A DNA stretch of 64,000 nt, taken from positions 607,570-671,569 of the forward strand of contig UBXM01000006.1 in assembly GCA_900469445.1 (NCBI GenBank). Reading direction: 5' to 3'. A program made the translations under genes and the position numbers. Each line of letters begins with the position of its first letter. The first letter of the stretch is position 1. The notes beneath the pieces are model-generated. The model had not been told where the DNA came from. It saw only the letters and a list, made by a program, of their open reading frames with translations, and did not search any database. The DNA is from Hyphomicrobiales bacterium (GTDB lineage Bacteria; Pseudomonadota; Alphaproteobacteria; Rhizobiales; Rhizobiaceae). Positions 9,087 through 17,914 of the stretch are shown piece by piece.

Positions 9087-10757
9087 ATGAATACTGAAGT
9101 ATGCCTGGACGCGGCGGGAGAGGTGACGCTCGAACAAGCGAATTTGGAACTGGATCGGCTCCTGTCGGACGCTCGCTTCAAAGCATCCGACCGGCAACGC
9201 GATATCTTGCGTTACTTGGCGGAGCGTCGGTTCAATGGCTACCGTGAGAGCGTCAAAGCCTACTCAATCGCGCTTGATGTTTTGGGACGGCCCAGCGATT
9301 TCGATGCCTCCATCGATCCCATCGTCAGGATCGAGATCAGTCGGTTGCGCACCGCTCTCGACGGTTATTATTCCGTATTTGGGCCGGATCTCGGTGTTGC
9401 CATCCATATTCCGAAGGGCAGCTACGTAACCTTCTTTCCTTCTTCGCCTCTGTTGTGTGCCGATCACGGCCGGGCAGATCGCGAGGATGTCGAAATTGCG
9501 CGCGGTGCGCCAACAGCACGTTCAGATGCCCACCAACGCCTGCTGCTATTGTCCATTGTTGCCGTAACCGCAGCTGCCGTAACCTCGGTCCTGGCGCTGA
9601 AAATCACGGAAGCGCCGGGGTTAACTTCAAAGCCTGTCGTTCGCGTCAGCATGGTGTCGGCCGCTCCGGAACAGGCTGGCGATGCGAGCGTCACCCGGGA
9701 CGCGTTGATGACGGCTCTGACGCAATTCGATACGGTCGTGGTGACAACAGCCGCTGATAAGGCTTTGATAAGTCAGGGGCTGTATGAGGTAAGTCTCAAA
9801 TATTACGCGGATTCCGACGACCGATCGATCGTGTGGCAGGTGGTCGATGCCTCCGACAATCATCTGATCAAGGCCGGAATGGAGCGCGTCGATCTCGAAG
9901 GCAAGGCACCTTCGACCGCACGCCTCGAGCTCGCAGGGGCTGTCGCGCGGAAAATTGCGTCTGCGCGCGGTGTGATCAACTCGGTGATCGCACGGGAAGC
10001 GCCGGCCAATTCTGCCGGTAACGCCTGCGTCGCCCGCGCTGCGATTATGCTGGATGGAGGAGACAATCGCGATCGAGCAGCGATCTTGAAGTGTCTTAAG
10101 CGGACGCTCGCCCTCGATAACCAGGATCCTGACGCCTCCGCCGCTCTCGCAAGGGTTTACGCGCAGTCTCCGCGCGAGGCCGATGCAAGCCTGGAACTGG
10201 CAAAACTTGCTGTATCCACGGCTCCATTATCGGATCGCTCGCACGCGGCGCTGATGACGGCCCGATTTGCCAATGGTCGCATCGAGGCTGCAATTGATGC
10301 TGGAAACAAGGCGCTGTCGCTTAACCCATACAATTCCGGAACGACTGCCACCCTCAGTCTGGTTCTGTTTTCGGCAGGGTACTGGAAGGCTGCTTCGGAG
10401 ATGGCGCAGGAGGCTGCTTCCATGGAGGAGACGCCGCCTAACGACGCATCGCTGGTCCTTTCACTGGACGCATATCGCAGCGGTCGCTGGTCCGACGCAT
10501 CATTGTTGGCAGAGCAGGCTGTCGGGAACGATCTGTTGACCCGCTCAATTCGTGCGGCGGCCCTTGGCGAATTACGAGCGGATGACGCATTCCGCCGTCT
10601 GCAGGATGCAACCGGCACCGGAAACGACTTCGAGGGCAGGTTCCGGCAGGCGGCGAAAGCGGCTGGATTGAGAGCGGACCTGATCCGATCGCTTGAGGCC
10701 GGCTTGGTCAAGGCGGGAGCAAATTTCGATACAGTCGCGAGCCTATCGAAACCATAA
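9087..10757 (+). CDS. Membrane-anchored winged-helix-like protein with TPR periplasmic domain, putative regulator
   Basis: A 556-residue protein in three parts. Residues 1-118 resemble an OmpR/CadC-type winged helix (DPIVRIEISRLRTALDGYY, ending in IHIPKGSYVTFF, like the recognition helix and the C-terminal hairpin). Residues 151-172 form a single membrane helix. Residues about 180-556 include repeated 34-residue helical units of TPR type (for example AIDAGNKALSLNPYNSGTTATL). This is the ToxR/CadC plan: cytoplasmic DNA binding and periplasmic sensing. ATG 9087 has GGGGACGG upstream; an in-frame GTG at 9063 has none. It sits inside the set of genes that share the 22-nt element and is the only candidate DNA-binding protein there. 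The regulator role is inferred. Confidence 0.7.
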   Translation: MNTEVCLDAAGEVTLEQANLELDRLLSDARFKASDRQRDILRYLAERRFNGYRESVKAYSIALDVLGRPSDFDASIDPIVRIEISRLRTALDGYYSVFGPDLGVAIHIPKGSYVTFFPSSPLLCADHGRADREDVEIARGAPTARSDAHQRLLLLSIVAVTAAAVTSVLALKITEAPGLTSKPVVRVSMVSAAPEQAGDASVTRDALMTALTQFDTVVVTTAADKALISQGLYEVSLKYYADSDDRSIVWQVVDASDNHLIKAGMERVDLEGKAPSTARLELAGAVARKIASARGVINSVIAREAPANSAGNACVARAAIMLDGGDNRDRAAILKCLKRTLALDNQDPDASAALARVYAQSPREADASLELAKLAVSTAPLSDRSHAALMTARFANGRIEAAIDAGNKALSLNPYNSGTTATLSLVLFSAGYWKAASEMAQEAASMEETPPNDASLVLSLDAYRSGRWSDASLLAEQAVGNDLLTRSIRAAALGELRADDAFRRLQDATGTGNDFEGRFRQAAKAAGLRADLIRSLEAGLVKAGANFDTVASLSKP

Positions 10758-10766
10758 TTTACGCCG

Positions 10767-10788
10767 GCATTAACAGTTGCGTACTTGT
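10767..10788 (+). promoter_or_regulatory. Shared regulatory element, copy B
   Basis: Second copy of the 22-nt element, differing from the others mainly at positions 6, 21 and 22. It lies 65 bases before ATG 10853. The words TTTAC (10758), TTAAC (10770) and TACTT (10782) follow one another exactly every 12 bases, so the site looks like a tandem direct repeat. Confidence 0.75.
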
Positions 10789-10852
10789 TAACAGCGTTCG
10801 CCCACCGGATCGTTCCCGCATGCCGTCGCGCATTATGATCGAGGGAATGAGG

Positions 10853-11830
10853 ATGAAATCTGAAAAATGGTTGGGTGTTATTCTTGCCAGCGTTTCCATG
10901 CTCACATGCGTTCAATCGGCTACCGCTGCGGAGCGCGGCGCGGGGTTCTATCTGCTCGGCGGGAAGGGGGCTGCTGCGGGTATTCTTCCGCCTCCCGGGG
11001 TCTATTTTCAAAATGATATCTGGATCTATGATGGCAGTCTTGGCGGTGGCGCCCAGCTTCCCACCGGCGGGCGTGTAGCTGTCGGGGTAGAGGGCAAGGC
11101 TGTTCTTGAGGCGCCGACCGTCATGTGGGTTCTGCCTGAAGAGGTAATGGGCGGTCGCCTTGGTCTTGGAGCGACCATACCGTTCGGTTGGATGGAGACG
11201 CAGGCCGACCTGACATTGACCGGGCCCGGCGGTGGTGTTCTTACGGGTGCGATCACCGATACCGTTTTCACCATCGGCGATCCGATTGTCAGCGCGACAC
11301 TCGGCTGGGATTCCGGGAATTTCCACTGGACGACCGGCGTGTTGGTCAACGTTCCGGTGGGCGACTACCAGGATGGTGAAATCTCGAATGTCGCGTTTCA
11401 TCATTGGGGCGCGGACTTGAGCGCTGCCGTGACCTGGCTCGACCCCACGATCGGGCTGGACCTCTCGGCCGTCATCGGCATGACCTTCAACGCAGAGAAC
11501 CCCGCGACCGATTATCGGACCGGTAACGAGTTCCATTTCGAATGGGCTGCGGTCAAGCATTTCAACGAGCAGTTCGATGCCGGTCTGGTCGGCTACTATT
11601 ACAACCAAGTGACCGGCGATAGCGGCGACGGCGCGTTCGGCGATTTCAAGGGCAGGGTAGCAGCGATCGGCGCGACGATCGGATGGAACTTCAAGGCGGG
11701 CGAGCTGCCGATCTCTGCTCGGATCAAGTATTTCCATGAGTTCGAGGCGAAGAACAGAGCCGAAGGCGACGCCGTATTCCTGACGATCTCGATGCCTCTG
11801 TCCATCACCAAGCCGGTCGCCACACGGTGA
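10853..11830 (+). CDS. Outer-membrane MetA-pathway-of-phenol-degradation family protein
   Basis: A 325-residue exported beta-barrel-like protein. The signal peptide ends near ATAA, followed by alternating hydrophobic strands rich in Gly and aromatic residues, as in Phenol_MetA_deg (PF13557) proteins. Typical pieces are QLPTGGRVAVG, LGLGATIPFGW, FHWTTGVLVNVPVGDY and the C-terminal strand FLTISMPLSI. Such proteins are thought to sit in the outer membrane and admit small organic compounds; their substrates are rarely known. ATG 10853 has GAGGG 7 bases upstream, better than ATG 10847. It has its own copy (B) of the shared promoter element, linking it to the sulfatase island, not to the phenolic genes upstream. 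Confidence 0.78.
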   Translation: MKSEKWLGVILASVSMLTCVQSATAAERGAGFYLLGGKGAAAGILPPPGVYFQNDIWIYDGSLGGGAQLPTGGRVAVGVEGKAVLEAPTVMWVLPEEVMGGRLGLGATIPFGWMETQADLTLTGPGGGVLTGAITDTVFTIGDPIVSATLGWDSGNFHWTTGVLVNVPVGDYQDGEISNVAFHHWGADLSAAVTWLDPTIGLDLSAVIGMTFNAENPATDYRTGNEFHFEWAAVKHFNEQFDAGLVGYYYNQVTGDSGDGAFGDFKGRVAAIGATIGWNFKAGELPISARIKYFHEFEAKNRAEGDAVFLTISMPLSITKPVATR

Positions 11831-11937
11831 GGGTAAAACTGGTTGCCGACCAGAGCGGGATGACCGGGGATCTGATATAGCTCACGACCGCCCGGACGGG
11901 ACGGACGAGTTAGCAACATCCTTCCCGTTTTATTCCG

Positions 11938-12969
11938 TCATGGAGAGACCGGCACAGGCTCGGGAAACTTCCAGCTTCCGTCAAGGACTGCCTTGCGAGG
12001 CCGATAAAGCCTGACTGTGTAATTCCAGCCGTCAGCGACGGGAATGCAGTTGGCGACCCTTGCAGAGCAGTCGCCGAATTGCATGTTTACCGATCCGTCA
12101 TCGTCCTTTTTCGCCGTAAGATTGTTCAATGTGTAGGCATCGGCATCGTTCTTTTCGAAATACCCCGCCGCGTTATAGACACTGACCGACCAAAAGCCAT
12201 CGACGGGCACATCCTTGACGCTGAGCCTGTAAGGCATTTTGCCGTCGTTCATCGCCGGCGTGACGTTGAGGTAAAAGGCGTCCTTGTCCGGATTTCCGCC
12301 CCAGCCCAGCGCGGTCCCAATCAGGTGACGGACCGGATCGACAACCTCCTTGCTGCCGAAGGCACCCTTGAAGTCGGGGATGGTCGCCCCGAGCAGCAGC
12401 AGTGCGTCGCGCACCTTCTTCTGGCTTGCCTGGTCCCAATCAGGGACATTGAACGTACCCGGCCCCCCGCGCTGCTCGACCTTGATCCGGTCCTGCAGAT
12501 CGTGCACCAGCTCGACGTCGTGGGCTTCGTCGGGATTGACCAGAGTCCGGATAGCAATCAGCATGTAGCGCGTTCCGGCCTTCGCCTTGTCGAAGCTATA
12601 ACTGCCCGCTCCGTAGCCGACGTCGCCGACCACGTAGTGGTCCTCATTGATCGCAATCAGTGACATGAAGCGGTCACCGGCATCCGGTAGGGTGACCGCG
12701 ACCGGACCAGCGTCGAGATCGAAGATCCCTGAAGAATAAAGCGTGTCACGGTTGGCGCGAATGACGACCTGATGGTCGATCTGCATCGGCTCCCGCCGAT
12801 GATGAAACCTGCCGGGTCCGCCAGCGTCCTTTACCGCGTTGCCGAAGTAAAGATCCGACTCGGCCCGCGTGAAGTTGTCGACGGTTACCTTCTCCGCGGC
12901 ACCGGCGTCTCCGGCTGTTGTGAGCAGAAGTGTGACGATGGCCGACGCCTTCCACATGGTCGTGTACAT
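11938..12969 (-). CDS. Exported DUF1254/DUF1214 protein, shorter paralog
   Basis: A 343-residue exported protein with a signal peptide ending near GDAGA. The N-terminal half carries the DUF1254-like segment (RANRDTLYSSGIFDLDAGPVAVTLPD) and the C-terminal quarter the DUF1214 barrel (VDGFWSVSVYNAAGYFEKND, then WNYTVRLYRPRKAVLDGSW). The family is widespread in soil bacteria next to sulfatase and HAD genes, with no established reaction. GGAGG lies upstream of ATG 12969; the earlier TTG at 12981 overlaps that ribosome site. It follows its longer paralog by 15 bases, so the two form a tandem pair likely acting on the same periplasmic material. Confidence 0.8.
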   Translation of the reverse strand: MYTTMWKASAIVTLLLTTAGDAGAAEKVTVDNFTRAESDLYFGNAVKDAGGPGRFHHRREPMQIDHQVVIRANRDTLYSSGIFDLDAGPVAVTLPDAGDRFMSLIAINEDHYVVGDVGYGAGSYSFDKAKAGTRYMLIAIRTLVNPDEAHDVELVHDLQDRIKVEQRGGPGTFNVPDWDQASQKKVRDALLLLGATIPDFKGAFGSKEVVDPVRHLIGTALGWGGNPDKDAFYLNVTPAMNDGKMPYRLSVKDVPVDGFWSVSVYNAAGYFEKNDADAYTLNNLTAKKDDDGSVNMQFGDCSARVANCIPVADGWNYTVRLYRPRKAVLDGSWKFPEPVPVSP

Positions 12970-12984
12970 GGTTTCCTCCAACCT

Positions 12985-14439
12985 TTATCCGTTCGAGCGC
13001 TTCAATGGCGGGGCTTTCCATCGACCGTCCAGCGCCTCGTCCTTCGGCCAATAAAGCCGCATGACGCAGAAGAACGGCCCTTCGGGTGCCGGGAGCCAGT
13101 TCGCCTCCCTGTCCTTTCCGGGAGATGCATTCTGGACGTAGAGCGTCACGCCCCCGTCAGGGTCCTTCTTCAGGCCCGGCAGCATCGGAGAATTGATGAG
13201 GTAACGGTTCAGCGCGTTTGCCGAGAGGAGGCTTTGGGGGAGCGTGTAGAGCGTTAGCGACCAGAACGCGTTCACGGGCGGAAGCTCTCCCGGTGGAAAG
13301 CGCAGCGAGTAGTGATTGCCCCCTGACATCGGCTTCAAATCGGCATCGACGAAGTATGTCGGATACATGGCCTCCTCTTTGGAGTTGCCATAGATGCCGA
13401 GAACGGCTGCCGCCATGCGGTACAGGTAGTTGTTCTTGAGGTAGTCCCGGGCCCCGACCATGTCGCCGCCCGTGATCTCTCCGCTATCGAGCTTGGTTTT
13501 TTTGAACGTCTCGAACTCCTCCCAGGCGTTCGCCATCCCCTGCTCGGCCGCCTTGCGCGCTTCGGGAGACAGGGCGTCAGCCCTGAATGGTGCCCCCGCT
13601 CCTATCCCGAATCTGGCAAATCGACTGCGCAGATCGGTCTCCGTCGGGTCGACCGGGCAGAATCTGAGCACGAAGTCGAGCAGCTCGAAGAATTTCGCCG
13701 AGGTCTTCTGCGCGTCCCGACTGAGAGGTGCAGGGAAGGCGGGCTTCTCCGATTTCGGAGCGTCCTTTCCGATGAATGACGAAAGCGGTTCGACTTTATA
13801 CCCGGCCTGTATCTTCGTGACGTTGTCGATGTCATCGGAACCGAAGAGCTGCGTCCGATATAGGAGAAACGCGAAGTCCGTTTCGCAGCGAATAACGCCA
13901 TCTATGCCGGCAGGTATCTCTCCCTTCCATCCGGGGCCTGTTAGAAGGAATTTGCCTTCGCCATTGCCTGTCGCCCGGCTGCCGACATACGCAAAGTTGA
14001 AAGTGTACCAATCTATGAATTGGATCGAATAGTAACGGTCCTTTTCGATCTCGGGGACGCTGAGAACGACCGGCTCAGCCCGAAGATCGGCACCTACGGA
14101 TGAGTATGGCGTATCGGAGTTTGGAGACTGGATCGCCTTGTCGTCGGGTGTATAGACGCGGGCCGTGTTGTGGACTTCATTCCAGCCGCCCTTGTATTCC
14201 GGGTCTTTGGTGTCGATGAAGTAGGAGTGTTGGATCCGGTAACTGTCCACCAGCGGAAAGCCGTAGATATAGGCATCCTTGGCGAAAGACAGCCATTCCT
14301 CCGCCGTGGGTTTCCCGGCAGCTGCAACAGGCAGAGGCGCGAAGAGTGGCAGCAGCGCGAAGGCTGTGGACTGCATGAGGAATCGGCGGCGTTTAAGTTT
14401 GACGCCGGGTTGGTGATGGCACGTTCCAAATCTGCTCAT
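12985..14439 (-). CDS. Tat-exported DUF1254/DUF1214 protein, longer paralog
   Basis: A 484-residue protein with a twin-arginine signal (KRRRFLMQSTAFALLPLF) and cleavage near PVAAA. DUF1254 follows (AYIYGFPLVDSYRI, then SPNSDTPYSSVGADLRAEPVVLSVPE) and DUF1214 is at the C-terminus (PVNAFWSLTLYTLPQSLL, ending MRLYWPKDEALDGRW). Tat export implies that it folds, and perhaps binds a cofactor, before reaching the periplasm. The shorter paralog downstream uses a Sec-type signal. Its start is 112 bases after the HAD gene stop; no copy of the shared element lies in that gap, so it may be read through from the promoter at 16.6 kb. Confidence 0.8.
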   Translation of the reverse strand: MSRFGTCHHQPGVKLKRRRFLMQSTAFALLPLFAPLPVAAAGKPTAEEWLSFAKDAYIYGFPLVDSYRIQHSYFIDTKDPEYKGGWNEVHNTARVYTPDDKAIQSPNSDTPYSSVGADLRAEPVVLSVPEIEKDRYYSIQFIDWYTFNFAYVGSRATGNGEGKFLLTGPGWKGEIPAGIDGVIRCETDFAFLLYRTQLFGSDDIDNVTKIQAGYKVEPLSSFIGKDAPKSEKPAFPAPLSRDAQKTSAKFFELLDFVLRFCPVDPTETDLRSRFARFGIGAGAPFRADALSPEARKAAEQGMANAWEEFETFKKTKLDSGEITGGDMVGARDYLKNNYLYRMAAAVLGIYGNSKEEAMYPTYFVDADLKPMSGGNHYSLRFPPGELPPVNAFWSLTLYTLPQSLLSANALNRYLINSPMLPGLKKDPDGGVTLYVQNASPGKDREANWLPAPEGPFFCVMRLYWPKDEALDGRWKAPPLKRSNG

Positions 14440-14550
14440 TGTCAGCCCTCCGGTTGATATCGCGGCGACGAATGGAAAAGGTCTGGAAGCTGGTCGGCGT
14501 CCTTTTGCCGTGGCTATTTCCGCATTCTCTTAACCGCGACGAGGACGAAG

Positions 14551-15570
14551 TCATTCATTGGCAAAAACCGTCTTCCAGTCTTTTTTCATATCGACGATCA
14601 GCCAGTTGCGGCGCTCGGCTTCATCCAACGTCTTGTCCAGTTTGCCGAATGACGACTGACGGTCGTAAGCGAACTCGCGCTCTGCGTCCGTGTGATGGAT
14701 GACCATGGCGAAGCCCGGTCCCTTGGCGGCCGTGACCCAGCGCAGCATCTCGTAATCGCCGTCGGAATTACCGGCGACAAAGATCGGTTTGCGGCCGATG
14801 AACTTGTTGATGCCGGCGGGCTTGCCCGGGCCGTCATCGACAAAATCCACCTTGGGCAGCCGATGTAATACGGGGACATCGCCGACGATGGCATATTGCG
14901 TCGCAATCGTGCTTCCGACGACCTGCTGCGGAGGGATGCCGTAGAGTTCAGCGGTGACAGGCCTCATGAATTCGACGCCGCCGCCCGAGACGATATAGGT
15001 CGTAAACCCGTTTGAACGGAGGTAGCCGAGGAGTTCCCGCATCGGCAGATAGGTCATCTCGGTATAGAGCTTGCCCGTCTTCGGATGTTTCGCCGTCGCA
15101 AACCAGTCGGTGACGATCTTGTTGAACTGATCCGTCGTCATGCCGGCATGGGTTGCCGTGCCCAATTCGACGATCCCCATCTCGCCGCCTTTGGCTATGC
15201 CTTTCAGATCTCCATCCAGAATGCTCTTGAAGGGCTCCTTCGTTTTCCATTCCGGATGTTGTGATGCGAGCGCCTTGACGCGATCGAGCATGAAGCCCAG
15301 CTGGATGTAGAAGGGTTGTTCCGTCCAGAGCGTGCCGTCATTGTCGAAGACTGCGATGCGGTCAGCGGGTGCGACATAACCCACGCCGCCTTCTGTGGTC
15401 GTCGCCTTGACGAAATCGATGATCCGCTGCCGCGCGGCGGTGTCGTTCCAGGATGGAAGCGCCGACTGGGCCAGGGCTACGTGTCCTGAAAAGCCATAGG
15501 CAAGTGCTAGCCCGAGCAAGCCGAAGGTTTTCGAAAGTGTTCTGCGTGTCATGCTTGAAGGTTCTCTCAT
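14551..15570 (-). CDS. Exported HAD-superfamily phosphatase
   Basis: A 339-residue HAD hydrolase. The nucleophile motif is FDNDGTLWTEQP; TYIVSGGGVEFM provides motif II (Ser), and the motif III/IV region is FVAGNSDGDYEML. A signal peptide with TRRTLSKTFG and cleavage after HVALA places it in the periplasm. I chose ATG 15570: AGGAG lies 7 bases upstream and the start overlaps the stop of the FGE gene by 4 bases (ATGA). This family is often annotated as nonspecific acid phosphatase or phosphoserine phosphatase; the natural substrate is unknown. Coupling to an FGE gene suggests a shared role with the sulfatase, perhaps removing phosphate from the same kind of substrate. Confidence 0.82.
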   Translation of the reverse strand: MREPSSMTRRTLSKTFGLLGLALAYGFSGHVALAQSALPSWNDTAARQRIIDFVKATTTEGGVGYVAPADRIAVFDNDGTLWTEQPFYIQLGFMLDRVKALASQHPEWKTKEPFKSILDGDLKGIAKGGEMGIVELGTATHAGMTTDQFNKIVTDWFATAKHPKTGKLYTEMTYLPMRELLGYLRSNGFTTYIVSGGGVEFMRPVTAELYGIPPQQVVGSTIATQYAIVGDVPVLHRLPKVDFVDDGPGKPAGINKFIGRKPIFVAGNSDGDYEMLRWVTAAKGPGFAMVIHHTDAEREFAYDRQSSFGKLDKTLDEAERRNWLIVDMKKDWKTVFANE

Positions 15571-16538
15571 CCATGTTCTCCTGAAAGAGGGGGGCGTTTC
15601 ACGCAGCGGAAGCCGACATGGCTGGTCGATGTGTCCTCCGGTTCGGCATGGCGCGCGGCGGGCCGGTAACGGCGGCAATAGTCCGGTGTGCAGAGGTGCG
15701 ATCCGCCTTTCAGCACTCGGCGCGCTATCCGGATGTCCGGCTGACGGGGATCGTAGCTATCGTTGGCGGCACCTCCACGCGGATTGCTCGGAATGCAGCA
15801 TGAGTGCTTTGCGGGTTCCGGGTGTCGCGTCGTCCAGTAGTCTGCGGTCCATTCCCAGACATTGCCGATCATGTCACAGAGGCCGAACCCGTTGGGCGGG
15901 AACGAGCGCACCGGCGACGTCCGTTCCTTGCCTTTCGCTTTCGTTGATCGGATCGGAAAGACACCCTGCCAAGTGTTAGCCATCGGCCTGCCGCCCGGCA
16001 TGAATTCGTCGCCCCAGGCATATTCGGCATCAGAGCCGGCCCGTGCGGCAAACTCCCATTCCGCTTCGGTAGCAAGTTCCAGCCCGGCCCAGTCGGCAAA
16101 AGCCTTCGCATCCGGCCATGCGACATGCACGACCGGATGGTCCAGCTTCCCCCTGATATCGCTGATACTGCCGAGCGGCCGACGCCAGTTGGCCCCGAAC
16201 TTGAACGTCCACCATTGTGTGAGGTCGTTGCCGTTGATTGTTTTCGGGGGCATGAAGACCAGTGAACCCGCCCGCAGCATCTCCGGTAATGCGCCTGGAT
16301 AATCCTTTTCATCCGGGATCTTTTCGGCAGCCGTCACATGCCCGGTCGCCTGGACGAACTCCATGAATTTCCGGTTCGTGACCGGGGTTTCGTCAATCCA
16401 GAACCCGTCGACCTTGACCGGATGGGCGGGCGCCTCTTCGGGATAATGATGATCGGATCCCATGATGAAAGTGCCGCCGGGTATCCAGCGCATGCCGTCA
16501 GGTACGGTGTCGGTCGCTTCGTCGAATGCAAGAGCCAT
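15567..16538 (-). CDS. Formylglycine-generating enzyme (sulfatase maturase, SUMF1 family)
   Basis: A 323-residue FGE. It oxidises the active-site Cys of type I sulfatases to formylglycine in the cytoplasm. The opening WIPGGTFIMGSDHHYPEEAP, the middle GNVWEWTADYW and the end GGSHLCTPDYCRRYRPAAR are diagnostic. Both copper-binding catalytic cysteines are present (Cys283 and Cys288), so it should be active, unlike many SUMF-fold proteins such as EgtB or PvdO. ATG 16538 has GGAGG 5 bases upstream; ATG 16541 is closer. Copy C of the shared promoter element is 50 bases upstream, and the HAD gene is translationally coupled downstream. The arylsulfatase at 22.9-24.5 kb is the obvious client. Confidence 0.93.
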   Translation of the reverse strand: MALAFDEATDTVPDGMRWIPGGTFIMGSDHHYPEEAPAHPVKVDGFWIDETPVTNRKFMEFVQATGHVTAAEKIPDEKDYPGALPEMLRAGSLVFMPPKTINGNDLTQWWTFKFGANWRRPLGSISDIRGKLDHPVVHVAWPDAKAFADWAGLELATEAEWEFAARAGSDAEYAWGDEFMPGGRPMANTWQGVFPIRSTKAKGKERTSPVRSFPPNGFGLCDMIGNVWEWTADYWTTRHPEPAKHSCCIPSNPRGGAANDSYDPRQPDIRIARRVLKGGSHLCTPDYCRRYRPAARHAEPEDTSTSHVGFRCVKRPPLSGEHG

Positions 16539-16587
16539 CATTGCCTCCGTTCGGTCGGACGAACCATCGCGCGGGGTCTCTGCGAGC

Positions 16588-16609
16588 GGAAGTACGCAAC
16601 TGTAAATGC
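16588..16609 (-). promoter_or_regulatory. Shared regulatory element, copy C
   Basis: Third copy of the 22-nt element, read on the minus strand, 50 bases before the FGE start. It ends in TACTTCC like copies A and D. Two more GTAAA/TTTAC words lie just beyond it (about 16616 and 16634). Confidence 0.78.
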
Positions 16610-16642
16610 TGCGCCGTTTACGTTGCCGGCGGCGTAAATTGG

Positions 16643-17914
16643 CTATCGGGACGGGTTCAGTTCGGGTAGCGCTGACACATTCCGTGGCGTTTGCCGACCG
16701 CGCACTGGAGCAAGGGCACGCGCGGCGCGCCTGCGATCGAATGTGTGGTGCCCGCCGGAATAGAGCATCCGTTCAAGCGCTTCTACCTCCTTCGCCAGAT
16801 CGGGATAATCCGAAATTCGGCCCCCCAAGGTTCGAAAACCCTCTTGCGCGGACCAGTCGTGCAAAGCGGAATAGACCATCTCCGGCGGCGCCGTCCGAAT
16901 CGTCCTGCGTAATGTATGCAGACGATACCATCGCGATGTCTCGATTTCACCGCGCAAATAGACCAGACGCTCCAGGGCAAAGCCCGGAAGTCCTCGTGCC
17001 CACCATGCGGCGGCCAATGCAGCCAGCGCGAGCAGGACCCATCCCATAACGGCTCGCCTCTGTTCGAACGGGCTTGGCTGAACGCTCTGAAGTTCGGGCG
17101 TGATCCCGCGTCGCGCCACGGCTGCGGCAACCGACAATGTGACGGCTGGGAGATCGGCAGTGGTCTCGGTCGATGTCTCCAGGTTAAACCACGTGTATCT
17201 TATCGGAGGCAGGATGAACCCGCCTTCGGCATCCGTCGTATAGGAGACCGTTTCGGTGCGCCTGCTTTCGGTCTCGCCGCGCCCGACGGATATCCCATCC
17301 TCGATCCTCGGCGGCTTCAGGTATTGCTTCACACCGGAAGGAGCACCGATGTCCACGGGCGGGATCAACATGGCCTGCGTGTCCTTTGCCGTCACGACGA
17401 TCGTCCTCACCAGAACGTCGCCCGATCCAAGCGTGGCGGGATCGCGGTCGAAGGATTGAGCGATCTCAACATCGCGTGCCGAGAAAAGCGTGCCCGAATT
17501 ATTCGCGGTGGCGACTTCAAAGGTCGTGGGAACGGTGTTGACCGATCCCTTGAGCGGCTTTCCGTCGGCTGTGTAGGTAAAGTCGATCTTGATCGGCAGC
17601 ACAGAGAAAGCCCCCGGCTTCTCCGGAACAATGGCATACCGACGACGAATGCCGGAATATTGCACACCGTCGACAGTCTCCACGAGATTTTGCGCGCGCT
17701 CCTCGGGCAGCGTGACCAGCGCATTCGGGATGTCGAACAGCGGAAGGTCGGGTGGTGAGGTGAAAAAACCGGGGGCGAAGACATCCACCGTAAGACGGAT
17801 CTGCTGGCCGGGAACGATAGTGCTGCCGGTGTTTATGGTGCTGCGCGCAAAGGGATCGGCCGCGAATGCCGGGTTTATCATCAGGGCGAAAAGGCAGGCA
17901 AAGCGGATTTTCAC
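16643..17914 (-). CDS. batD: BatD-like membrane protein
   Basis: A 423-residue protein with a signal peptide (cleavage after NPAFA), an extracytoplasmic beta-rich region and one membrane helix near residue 295 (WVLLALAALAAAWWARG), then a cytoplasmic tail. The segment IVPGQQIRLTVDVFAPGFF and the position after the VWA genes identify it as BatD-like (aerotolerance operon family). Start and stop overlap the preceding VWA/TPR gene by 4 bases. It is the last gene of the MoxR-DUF58-DUF4381-BatA-BatBC-BatD run. Bat proteins are thought to assemble with the MoxR ATPase into a membrane chaperone-like machine; their substrates are unproven. Confidence 0.8.
   Translation of the reverse strand: MKIRFACLFALMINPAFAADPFARSTINTGSTIVPGQQIRLTVDVFAPGFFTSPPDLPLFDIPNALVTLPEERAQNLVETVDGVQYSGIRRRYAIVPEKPGAFSVLPIKIDFTYTADGKPLKGSVNTVPTTFEVATANNSGTLFSARDVEIAQSFDRDPATLGSGDVLVRTIVVTAKDTQAMLIPPVDIGAPSGVKQYLKPPRIEDGISVGRGETESRRTETVSYTTDAEGGFILPPIRYTWFNLETSTETTADLPAVTLSVAAAVARRGITPELQSVQPSPFEQRRAVMGWVLLALAALAAAWWARGLPGFALERLVYLRGEIETSRWYRLHTLRRTIRTAPPEMVYSALHDWSAQEGFRTLGGRISDYPDLAKEVEALERMLYSGGHHTFDRRRAARALAPVRGRQTPRNVSALPELNPSR

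Noticed and set aside
10157..11737. 526-codon minus-strand frame
   Set aside because: It runs opposite the TPR and outer-membrane genes and is rich in Arg, Ala and Ser as expected of a shadow frame in GC-rich DNA; no family motif.
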